Positions 9,306-16,346 of a stretch of DNA of 64,000 nt are shown piece by piece. Where the stretch lies: assembly GCA_963714055.1 (NCBI GenBank), contig OY970227.1, forward strand, positions 2,604,001 to 2,668,000, given 5' to 3'. The notes beneath the pieces were generated by a model. That model was not told where the DNA came from. It worked only from the letters and a program-made list of their open reading frames with translations, and did no database searches. Position 1 is the first letter of the stretch. Each line of letters opens with the position of its first letter. Made by a program: the position numbers and the translations under genes. The DNA comes from JACDBE01 sp963714055 (GTDB taxonomy: Bacteria > Actinomycetota > Acidimicrobiia > Spongiisociales > UBA5794).

Positions 9306-11040
9306 GCTCGCCACCCGTCCGCTCGTACCGGCTCGGGAGCGGCAGTTGCCGTTCGAAGAAGTGGTGCACGATCTCCCGCTGGCGGGCGACGTCGTCCTCC
9401 TGCGACGCCTGATCGTTGAGGCACCACGCATCGACCGTGCGGCGCCGCAACAGCCCGTCGAGCTGCCCTTCGAGATTGTGACCCGACACGTCGACGTAAG
9501 ACGAGGCGATCGTCGCCGGAAAGGCGTTGCCGGTGACGTACCCGAAGTGATGGATCAGCGACGATGCCGTCGAGATGTCGTGAGTGTTGCGGAACTGGCT
9601 CTTCCACACGCTGCGGAACGTCTCGTCGAACTCCTTCTCCAATGCGAAGGCGACGGACCGCCGTTGCGGATGAGGCACGTGCTTCAGCTTCTGGCTCACC
9701 TCGATGCCGAACCGCTTGCTGAGTAAGGAGCGCCCGTTCTTGGCCGCGGCGTCGACGGGTTCGTCGTCCACCGTCGCTTCACCCAGACCGATCGTGGCGT
9801 GCGACGGGAAGAACCGCCACGCTCCGTTGCGGTGGAAGAAGAGCTCGCCGGTCACCCGGCGACCGAAGAAGAAGTCGTCGTTCATGTACAGGTAGTGCTC
9901 GGCGAGGCCGTCGATGTGGTGCAGGCGCGCTTCGATCGCATGCGAGTTGAAGGTCGGCAGCGCGCCGTCATCGCCGAACAGCTCTCGGTGATCCACGACC
10001 GTGAGGTGGCCGCAGGTCATGTCGAGCCACTCGGGGACCTGATCGTCAGTCACGAGCCACACGTGGTGTACGAAGTCCGCGTATGCCTCGAGCGAGCGCA
10101 GCGAGAAGCGCAGCTCGTCGCGGTCGATGTAACGAGACGCGTTCATCGCGCTCGGGTTGAACGCCCGCCCGTCGAGCCGCGCCTTTGTCGCCTCCTTGCG
10201 CTCGCGCCAGGCGAGCTCGTTGCCGTCCACCCACGTGTAGACGACGTCGACCGGGAAGTCGATGCGGCTCGGGTGTCCCGTCAGGGTGAACCCCGCAGGC
10301 GTCGGATACCGCCGGCTGTTGATGGTGCGTTCGGCGTTTACTGAGAAGTCCGCCGGTAGCCGTGCGGACACGAGGTTGCTGCGCGGTGCCCGCCACCCTT
10401 TGAGGCGTGCCGGCTCGTCGGCCGTCGGCGGAGTCGTCTCCGGCCGCCAGAACTCGATCTGACAACTGTGCTCGATGCCGACCAGTGACCGGTGGTGCGG
10501 ATCGGTGTAGTTCCGGTACACCCGCCAGGTGGACACGCCGGCGGCGGAACGCCGGCGGCGGCTCGGGTTCGCTAGCGAAAGAGGAACAACGTCCTGTCCG
10601 GAGACGTCACCGGCCTGAACGTAGAGAGTGGCGTCGGCAAGGGCGAGCAGGGCGTCCCACGCCGCGGCACGGTCGATCTCCCGCACGCCCACTCGAAAGA
10701 AGCCGGCGGCGTCGATCGGGCACAACCAGTGCGTCACGCCGGTGTTCTCGAACGCCGCGCACACGACGTCGAGGTTGGCGAGCATCAGTTCGTGCACGGC
10801 GAGCGCGGGGCGTTCGACTGCCACCACGGCGCGCCCGCGCCAGGCGATGACCTTGGTGGGCCGGCGATCCCGTGGATCGACTCTCCGCGACAAGCGAGTC
10901 ACGCGCGCCGAGCCGGCAATCGTCTCCGCGGCACCACGCAGTCGTCGACGGGCGTCGAGCGCGTTTTGTAGCTGACCGGCCCCATCGAGGGTCTCGATCA
11001 ACGACTGCTTTGTTGCCCGGAGGAGTCGGCGGGGGATCAT
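9295..11040 (-). CDS. Stealth-family sugar-1-phosphate transferase (copy 2)
   Basis: A 581-residue second Stealth protein. Seen: VDVVYTWVDGNELAW (CR1), RYIDRDELRFSLRSLEAY with LTVVDH, LPTFNSHAIEARLHHIDG and YMNDDFFFGRRV (CR2), then FGIEVSQKLKHVPHPQRR (CR3) and HDISTASSLIHHFGYVTGN plus a C-terminal WCLND (CR4). It keeps all catalytic segments and is about 75 residues longer than copy 1, mostly in the variable N-terminus. The ATG at 11040 overlaps the stop of the FkbM gene (ATGA). Two different Stealth enzymes in one operon suggest two phosphodiester linkages in one polymer, or alternating acceptors. Confidence 0.94.
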   Translation of the reverse strand: MIPRRLLRATKQSLIETLDGAGQLQNALDARRRLRGAAETIAGSARVTRLSRRVDPRDRRPTKVIAWRGRAVVAVERPALAVHELMLANLDVVCAAFENTGVTHWLCPIDAAGFFRVGVREIDRAAAWDALLALADATLYVQAGDVSGQDVVPLSLANPSRRRRSAAGVSTWRVYRNYTDPHHRSLVGIEHSCQIEFWRPETTPPTADEPARLKGWRAPRSNLVSARLPADFSVNAERTINSRRYPTPAGFTLTGHPSRIDFPVDVVYTWVDGNELAWRERKEATKARLDGRAFNPSAMNASRYIDRDELRFSLRSLEAYADFVHHVWLVTDDQVPEWLDMTCGHLTVVDHRELFGDDGALPTFNSHAIEARLHHIDGLAEHYLYMNDDFFFGRRVTGELFFHRNGAWRFFPSHATIGLGEATVDDEPVDAAAKNGRSLLSKRFGIEVSQKLKHVPHPQRRSVAFALEKEFDETFRSVWKSQFRNTHDISTASSLIHHFGYVTGNAFPATIASSYVDVSGHNLEGQLDGLLRRRTVDAWCLNDQASQEDDVARQREIVHHFFERQLPLPSRYERTGGEHER

Positions 11041-11860
11041 GTGTCGCTGACCGCCCGCCGCCAACTCGCCACGCAGCGAGCGAACGCCGGCGGGAGCTCT
11101 GCCGGGCAGAGCAGCCAATCCCGCTCGCCGCCACCCGCATCGCCGGTGATCCTGTCGGATGGCGTCCATGCGGACCCGTCTCTGATGTCGTAGTAGCCGT
11201 AGCCGAGCCCGTCGACGGCCCCCATAACGTCGGGGCCATGGTCGCGCCCGTCACGGTGCAGGACCTCGACGACGACTGTGGGTCGATGGCGCCGCAACGT
11301 CTCCCGTGCCCCCTGGAGGACCTGTGGCTCGAACGTCTCGGCGTCGATTTTGATGACCGTCGGCCCGAACGGCTTGGCGGCGAGGTAGGTGTCGAGTCGA
11401 CGCGTCGTCACCTCCACCGCTCCCGTGTTCTGTTTGAACCCTTCGACGAGTGAATTGCTGGCGTCCGACGTCGCCGACAGGTACAGCTCGGCGACGCCGT
11501 CCTCGTTCCCCAGCGCCAGCTCCTCGACGTCGATCGCCAGCGAGTTCACCCGGGCGACCCTGCGGGCGATTGCCGCTGTCCGCGGCGCGGTTCGAAGGCG
11601 ATCACCCGCGACGGCGAGAACAGCGATCGGCACAGCACCGAGTACAGACCGATGTTGGCGCCGATATCGAGAAATACGAACCCCGGGGCGAGGGAGTCAA
11701 AGTACGCCAGCAGCGTCGCCATCGTGGACGGCTCGTGCCCGGCGAGTCCTGACCTACGTAAACGACGCTGAACCGCGGTGGACTTGCCGTCGAGGAAATC
11801 GATCGTTCGCTCCGGCCGCTCATCGCCGTCACATCGCGGAAGGGCGACCCCGAGCACCAT
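11037..11860 (-). pseudogene. FkbM-family methyltransferase, frameshifted as read
   Basis: SAM-dependent O-methyltransferase of the FkbM type, likely acting on a sugar. The first frame (ATG at 11860, GAAAGG eight bases upstream) gives FVFLDIGANIGLYSVL, the SAM-binding motif I, and SRVIAFEP. The second frame continues TAAIARRVARVNSL, LGNEDGVAELYLSATSDASN, TVIKIDAETFEPQVLQGA and PTVVVEVL, all in family order. One missing C near 11587 (CGCCG for CGCCCG) separates them; restoring it gives exactly 275 codons. It is the first gene of the island operon. The single break could be decay or a reading error. Confidence 0.8.
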
Positions 11861-11887
11861 CGAACGTCTCGACCTTTCACTGGAGGA

Positions 11888-12307
11888 TCACTTTGCCGTC
11901 AAGTGTAAGACGCCGAGCGTCGCGCCCCGGGTGACCGGCGGGTTTACACCCGAGGGCGTGAGATCGTATGGGCGCCGTTGGCGATGAGTAGTTCCCGAGG
12001 GCAGGGTCGCGTCGACGGCGATCTGCCCTCGTGCCTCGTCGGCGCTGATGCGGCCGCCTCCGAGGCGGATGAACACACCGAGCGGGATCGTCAGGGTGAC
12101 GGTCGCCGGGTCGGTGAGGGTCTCGACGACAGCGGCCCGCTCGCCCACGTCGACGTGCAGACCGCGACTGGTCGGGCCGGTGATCCGGTAGGTCACCGTG
12201 CTGCCGGTGGGTGCGCCAGCACGCTTGCCGACCACATGCGCGAGCGCTCGGCCACCTCGTCGACCACCACCACCGACTGCCCCGATTCGTGATCGGGCCT
12301 CGTGCAT
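11888..12307 (-). pseudogene. Remnant of maleylpyruvate-isomerase-like (TIGR03083-type) protein
   Basis: The frame reads RALAHVVGKRAGAP, TVTYRITGPTSRGLHVDVG and ATVTLTIPLGVFIRLGGGR. This order resembles the C-terminal domain of actinobacterial mycothiol-dependent maleylpyruvate-isomerase-like proteins (lipid/ligand-binding SCP-like half). The DinB-like N-terminal half is missing, and the end of the frame drifts away from the family, suggesting another shift. It ends 27 bases upstream of the FkbM gene. Inside the island it looks like passenger debris. Confidence 0.4.
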
Positions 12308-12429
12308 CCAGCAGTCGCAGGTCCACGTCCGGGTTATGCCCCATGGCGTCGGCGACCTCGGCGATAGCGGCGACGAATCTTGCTCCCTCCCCGAGCGACC
12401 GGGTACGGTAGTAGGCGTCGGCCCCCAGA

Positions 12430-12606
12430 AGAGGACGCGATCGAGCGGGGCGCCGAGGTCGCCCGGCCTACGCCCCGATGACCAAGGGTATCGACCGGAT
12501 CTGCGCCGGGTACCACGCCGACGAGCTTGCCCTGATCATCGAGTTCCTGGAGCGACCCGCGGACGCCCGGATGGAAGCCGCCGCGGAGGTGAGCTCGCAG
12601 GCCTAG
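12430..12606 (+). pseudogene. C-terminal fragment of a MarR-type regulator
   Basis: From the ATG at 12478 the frame reads KGIDRICAGYHADELALII then EFLER and ends at a TAG at 12604-12606. This matches the last helices of actinobacterial MarR-family repressors (dRicaGY.ddELali.dFL.R). Just upstream, AIERGAEVARP sits in a different frame and would join on if one base were restored. No winged-helix DNA-binding part is left. Fragment within the island's right end. Confidence 0.4.
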
Positions 12607-13391
12607 GGTCTCGGAGTCGCATTATCCCGACGTGCCGGTCGCCGGACAGGCGCGGAGGCATCCCCCGCCGCCGGTGGCGAGCGATCGCACGCGCGCTTCA
12701 GGCCGGCGGCGCAAGCCCCACAGTGCTGGCGGAGTGGTCTGTGGCCCTGTCGGGCGGTCACTAGGAACTGGCACACGCCGCCCCGCCGCAGACGGGGCCC
12801 TGGCGGTCCGGTCGGGACGGCCCTGCGCCCACCTATGGGACATCTTCGGACAACCCGTGATCGTGCACCAAACGCCTGCGCCCTCTGGGGAGAGCGACAC
12901 GGTGCGTTTGCGATACTCGGCGCGCGAGCAGCCGACTTCCCACGCGGCGGCGGGCTGGTATCGCTGGTCTAGAGCGGCGCCGAGGCGTCGAGGTCGTCCT
13001 CGTAGAGTTCCCGTCAGCGGTCCAGGGTCACTGGCGCGGCGATCTGCAGTCAGCCCTCATGCCGAGCCCGCGGAACATACGCGTGGCGAGTGGCTCGCCA
13101 GACGCAACGAGCCCTGGGGCGTGCCGGCCGTCCAGAGCCTCAGGGCACTGACTCAGCTCTGGCGACCTACGAATCCGCGGGTGCTGGCCACCGAGGTGTT
13201 CCTGGAACGCGTTCTCATCGCGTCGTTCTCGGAACGCTGACTGCCACACAGGGCGAAGCGATGTTGCCAAGGCCGTTGCCACAACGCGCCTGGCGGCGGA
13301 GTTCGTTGTGCGCCCCACAGGCTGGTCGAGCCGTGAGCGTTGACTCGCAAGGCCTCTCGGCGAGCGGCGATCGGTGCCCTGTGGCTCCAGA
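12607..13391. other. Right end of island, no recognisable gene
   Basis: About 785 bases without a credible coding frame. Frames open on both strands (for example 12632-13240 on the plus strand) but are Arg/Pro-rich and match nothing I recognise. A short inverted pattern GGAACGCG/GGAACGCT occurs near 13205-13240. Probably decayed mobile-element DNA next to the tRNA. Confidence 0.45.
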
Positions 13392-13436
13392 CGGTGCCCC
13401 CGGCAGGATTCGAACCTGCGACACCCGGTTTAGGAA
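13392..13436 (-). repeat. Island att copy inside tRNA-Arg 3' half
   Basis: Partner of the left repeat at 3754-3798. It covers the anticodon loop to three bases past the 3' end of the intact tRNA-Arg(CCT), so integration regenerated a functional tRNA. The crossover was somewhere in this 45-base identity block. Confidence 0.88.
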
Positions 13437-13467
13437 ACCGGTGCTCTATCCCCTGAGCTACGAGGGC
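13395..13467 (-). tRNA. tRNA-Arg (anticodon CCT)
   Basis: Seventy-three bases that fold into a complete cloverleaf: acceptor GCCCTCG/CGGGGGC with one T-G wobble, D stem GCTC/GAGC, anticodon stem CCGGT/ACCGG around loop TTCCTAA (anticodon CCT, reads AGG), and T stem GCAGG/CCTGC with loop TTCGAAT. The discriminator is A; CCA is not encoded. It is the integration target of the island to its left. Confidence 0.96.
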
Positions 13468-13537
13468 GTCACGATCAGGGTACCGGCGGCCCGACCCATC
13501 GACGATCCGGGTCGCCCTGGATTGCGGGGGATTCCGC

Positions 13538-13578
13538 TTGACGCAGGCACTTGAAACGCCTATATAGATGATTAGAAT
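13538..13578 (+). promoter_or_regulatory. AT-rich promoter region for HAF-repeat gene
   Basis: Two overlapping sigma-70-like pairs stand out in GC-rich surroundings: TTGACG (13538) with TATATA (13561) at 17 bases, and TTGAAA (13551) with TAGAAT (13573) at 16 bases. Either would start transcription 15-35 bases before the ATG at 13602. Which one is used cannot be told from sequence. Confidence 0.55.
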
Positions 13579-13601
13579 CTGTTATAGAAGGGGAGGTGGC
13601 C

Positions 13602-14649
13602 ATGCGACGTGCCAGGATCCAGCTCGCCGTGCTCGCCTTGGTGGCGGTGCCTCTCCTGGCGGTCCCCGCCGGTGCACAGGGCTGTGACCCGGTGACCGCA
13701 TACACGGTGACCGAGCTGGAGAGCATCGGGAGCCTGTTCCACATCACCCGGGCGACCGGCGTCGCCGCCGACGGCAGCGCCTCTGGCTCCAGCCTGGACG
13801 ACTCGCTGGTGTCGCACGCGGTCAGATGGGACCCGTCGGGTCAGGTCACCATTCTTTCCGCCGGCAACGGCGAGGCCTTCGGCATCTCCACCAACGGGGT
13901 GGTCGCCGGCTGGCAGGCAGGCAGGAGAGGCGGGCTCCAGGCGATGACCTGGTCGCCGCCGAAGGCGCTGAAACCTCCTCGCGGAGCGATCTCCGCCCGC
14001 GCCGTCGACTTGAACGCCACCGGCCTGGCGGTGGGGTGGAGCGTCGACTCGATCGGCGACACCGACGCCGTGCGTTGGGACGGCACCCGGGCGACCAGCG
14101 CTGGTCTCCGGTTCGGGGGCGCCCTCGATCAGTTTGGCGACGGCGGTGAACAACGCCGGGACCATCGTCGGCCGGGGCGACTTCGGCACCGCACCGTTCC
14201 GCCGCGCCCTCCAGTGGCAGGGGACGACCATGACCACCCTCAAGACGCTGGGTGGCGGTTCCGACGCCGCCACCGGGATAAGCGAGTCGGGGTTGATCAC
14301 CGGAGGCAGCCTCTCGCCGGTCGACTCCAAGTTCCACGCCGTCCTCTGGCAGGGGACCACCATCACCGACCTCGGCCTGTTCGGCACCAATCCCACCAGC
14401 GGCTACGGGGTGAACGACTGCGGGACCGTGGTCGGCGACTCCGTCGTCAACGTCGGGCTCGACATCATCGACGCCGTCATCTGGCAGAACGGGGGCCCCG
14501 CCGTCGCCCTGGAGACGCTCCTCCCCGCCGGCCACGGGTGGGACCTGCACACGGCTCAGGCGATCAACGACGCCGGCCAGCTCGTCGGCTACGGGTTCCG
14601 CACCAACATGAGCGGTATCCGATCGTTCCTGCTCACCCCGGCCGACTGA
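13602..14649 (+). CDS. Secreted HAF-repeat protein, one frameshift as read
   Basis: Exported protein of unknown role. A signal peptide is visible: RRAR, a hydrophobic core, and an AGA cleavage site near residue 26. Then come at least six HAF-type repeats of the pattern GI..G.vvG: AFGISTNGVVAGW, AVDLNATGLAVGW, AVNNAGTIVGRGDF, GISESGLITGG, GVNDCGTVVGD and AINDAGQLVGYGF. They predict a beta-propeller-like fold. The frame breaks near 14133, where CAGTTTGGCG should read CAGTTGGCG; removing one T gives exactly 349 codons. The ATG at 13602 is chosen because GGGGAGG precedes it at five bases; the GTG at 13596 would overlap that site. Confidence 0.75.
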
Positions 14650-14667
14650 ACCGCCCGCTCCGAGCGT

Positions 14668-14720
14668 GCCAACTCTGAGCGAGTGACGCCACCAGAGGGA
14701 GTCACTCGCTCAAAGTTGGC
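14668..14720. terminator. Bidirectional hairpin between convergent genes
   Basis: Twenty-base arms 14668-14687 and 14701-14720, complementary at 19 of 20 positions, with a 13-base loop. It lies between the convergent ends of the HAF gene (14649) and the ABC operon (14710), its right arm overlapping the last codons of the ATPase gene. No T-tract follows on either side, so it is a strong hairpin without the classic tail. Confidence 0.65.
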
Positions 14721-15408
14721 GGATCAGCGGGTCACCGTCGTGGACGCTGCCGTCACGGAGCTCGATCCGGTGGTGGGCGGCGTCGATGAGGGTCTGGTCG
14801 TGGGTGGCGACCACGGCGGCGAGCCCGGTGTCGCGCACCAGGTGACGGATCAGCGTCATGATCGACGCCCCGGTCTTCGAGTCGAGCTGGCCGGTGGGCT
14901 CGTCGGCGATGAGGATCTGCGGGTCGGCGGCCAGCGCCCGGGCGATGGCGACACGTTGTTGCTCGCCGCCCGACAGCTCGGCCGGTCGGTGCTTGGCGCG
15001 CCCGCCGAGCCCGACCAGCTCGAGTAGCTCGTCGACCCGCTCCCGTCTCTCGGCCACCGGCGTCTCGGACAGCCGGAGCGGGACCTCGACGTTCTCCGCC
15101 GCCGACAGCACAGGGAGCAACCCGAAGGACTGGAACACGAACGACACACGGTGACGGCGCAGCTCGGTCAGGTCCGAGTCGGCGGCGGCGATGAGGTCGG
15201 TGCCGCACACCTCCACCTCGCCTTCGTCGGCCCGGTCGAGCCCGCCGATGATGTTCAACAGCGTGGTCTTGCCCGATCCCGAGCGACCATGGACGGCGAG
15301 CAACTCCCCGTCATCCATCTCCATCGACACCGTGTGGAGCGCCCGCACCGACACCGGCCCGGTGGCGTAGGTCTTGGAGACCTCCCGCAGCCTGACCAGC
15401 CGGGTCAT
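14710..15408 (-). CDS. ABC exporter ATPase (MacB/LolD type), small
   Basis: A 232-residue nucleotide-binding protein. Seen: Walker A GRSGSGKTT near residue 41, Q-loop FVFQSFGLLP near 90, signature LSGGEQQRVAIARAL near 145, Walker B ILIADEPTGQLDS near 167, and switch His in VVATHD near 205. This is the MacB/LolD/FtsE class that pairs with FtsX-fold permeases rather than substrate-binding proteins. Its ATG overlaps the upstream ATPase stop by four bases. It is the last gene of a four-gene operon whose two large FtsX-type permeases are encoded upstream. Confidence 0.93.
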   Translation of the reverse strand: MTRLVRLREVSKTYATGPVSVRALHTVSMEMDDGELLAVHGRSGSGKTTLLNIIGGLDRADEGEVEVCGTDLIAAADSDLTELRRHRVSFVFQSFGLLPVLSAAENVEVPLRLSETPVAERRERVDELLELVGLGGRAKHRPAELSGGEQQRVAIARALAADPQILIADEPTGQLDSKTGASIMTLIRHLVRDTGLAAVVATHDQTLIDAAHHRIELRDGSVHDGDPLIRQL

Positions 15409-16346
15409 GGCTGCTCCTCGTCGTCGCCGGTGGCAGGCGCCGACTGCTCGGGCCAGACGCCGATGTGGTCGGGCTCCAACTCGAGGCGCACGCGACGCCT
15501 CAGCTCGAGCGCATCGACGTAGTGCTCGGGCAGCTGGAGCCTCCCCGCCGAGTCGAGCACCGAGTACTCGCGGCTGATCACCCGTGAGAGGTCACCCTCG
15601 GCCTCGCTGCGGTCGCGCAGCGTCTCCGAGCTGATCCGCCCGTCACGGATGGTGACGGTCCGGTCCACCTGGATCGACACCAGCGGGTCGTGGGTGACGA
15701 TGACGCCGGTGACTCCCATGGTCTGACTGACGGTGCGGAGCACTCCGAAGATCTCACCGGCGGTCTCGCTGTCCAGCTCGCCGGTGGGCTCGTCGGCGAG
15801 CAGCACCTTCGGCTCGTTGGCCAGGGCGACGGCGATCGCCACCCTCTGCTGCTCGCCGCCGGAGAGCTCCCCGGGTCGGTGGCGGGCGCGGGGGCCGAGC
15901 CCGACGACCTCGAGCAGCTGCTCGGCCCGGTCCCGCCGCCGGCGGCGAGCCGTTCCGGCCAGGGCCATTGGCAGCTCCACGTTGCCCCGGGCGTCCAGGT
16001 ACGGCACCAGGTTGCGGGCGGTGTCCTGCCACACGAAACCGATGACGTCCCTCCGGTAGCGGGTGCGAGTGGGGCCGTCCATGTCCATCAGGTCGTTGCC
16101 GGCCACCCGGGCGCGGCCGGCGGTGGGCCGGTCGAGCCCGCCGAGCACGTTCATCAGGGTCGACTTCCCCGACCCGGAGGCGCCGACGATGGTGATGAGC
16201 TCCCCCGAGTTGACGTGCAGGTCCAGCCCCTGCAAGGCCACCACCTCGATGTCGGTGGTCTTGTAGATGCGCACCAGCCCGACGCAGTCGATCCTCCCGT
16301 CGGCGCCGTCCGGAAGTGTGGTGGTGATGGGTGCCTGTCCGGTCAT
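15405..16346 (-). CDS. ABC exporter ATPase with C-terminal extension
   Basis: A 313-residue ATPase of the same class. Seen: Walker A GASGSGKST near residue 55, Q-loop VWQDTARNLVPY, signature LSGGEQQRVAIAVAL, Walker B VLLADEPTGELDS, and switch His VTHDP. After the ATPase core, roughly 75 further residues include REYSVLDSAGRLQLPEHY, reminiscent of an AbrB-like or dimerisation strand, then an acidic tail. The partner small ATPase lacks this extension, so the pair probably forms a heterodimer. Four-base overlaps on both sides show tight coupling. Confidence 0.93.
   Translation of the reverse strand: MTGQAPITTTLPDGADGRIDCVGLVRIYKTTDIEVVALQGLDLHVNSGELITIVGASGSGKSTLMNVLGGLDRPTAGRARVAGNDLMDMDGPTRTRYRRDVIGFVWQDTARNLVPYLDARGNVELPMALAGTARRRRRDRAEQLLEVVGLGPRARHRPGELSGGEQQRVAIAVALANEPKVLLADEPTGELDSETAGEIFGVLRTVSQTMGVTGVIVTHDPLVSIQVDRTVTIRDGRISSETLRDRSEAEGDLSRVISREYSVLDSAGRLQLPEHYVDALELRRRVRLELEPDHIGVWPEQSAPATGDDEEQP

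Larger units (their letters stand above)
3754..13436. mobile_element. Decayed genomic island integrated at tRNA-Arg(CCT)
   Basis: About 9.7 kb bounded by 45-base direct repeats (3754-3798 and 13392-13436) that differ at one base. The right copy is the 3' half of an intact tRNA-Arg(CCT) gene; the left copy is an orphan fragment running from the anticodon loop to the 3' end. This is the arrangement left by tyrosine-recombinase integration into a tRNA gene. An integrase remnant sits 78 bases inside the left repeat and points at it. Cargo is a glycan-modification operon (5108-11860). Debris of a primase, a MarR regulator and a maleylpyruvate-isomerase-like gene flank the cargo. By eye the island is less GC-rich than its surroundings; this was not computed. 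With only the catalytic half of an integrase left, it should be unable to excise itself. Confidence 0.78.

Noticed and set aside
12632..13240. 202-codon plus-strand gene at island end
   Set aside because: Arg/Pro-rich, no ribosome site, no recognisable motif; lies in decayed island DNA.
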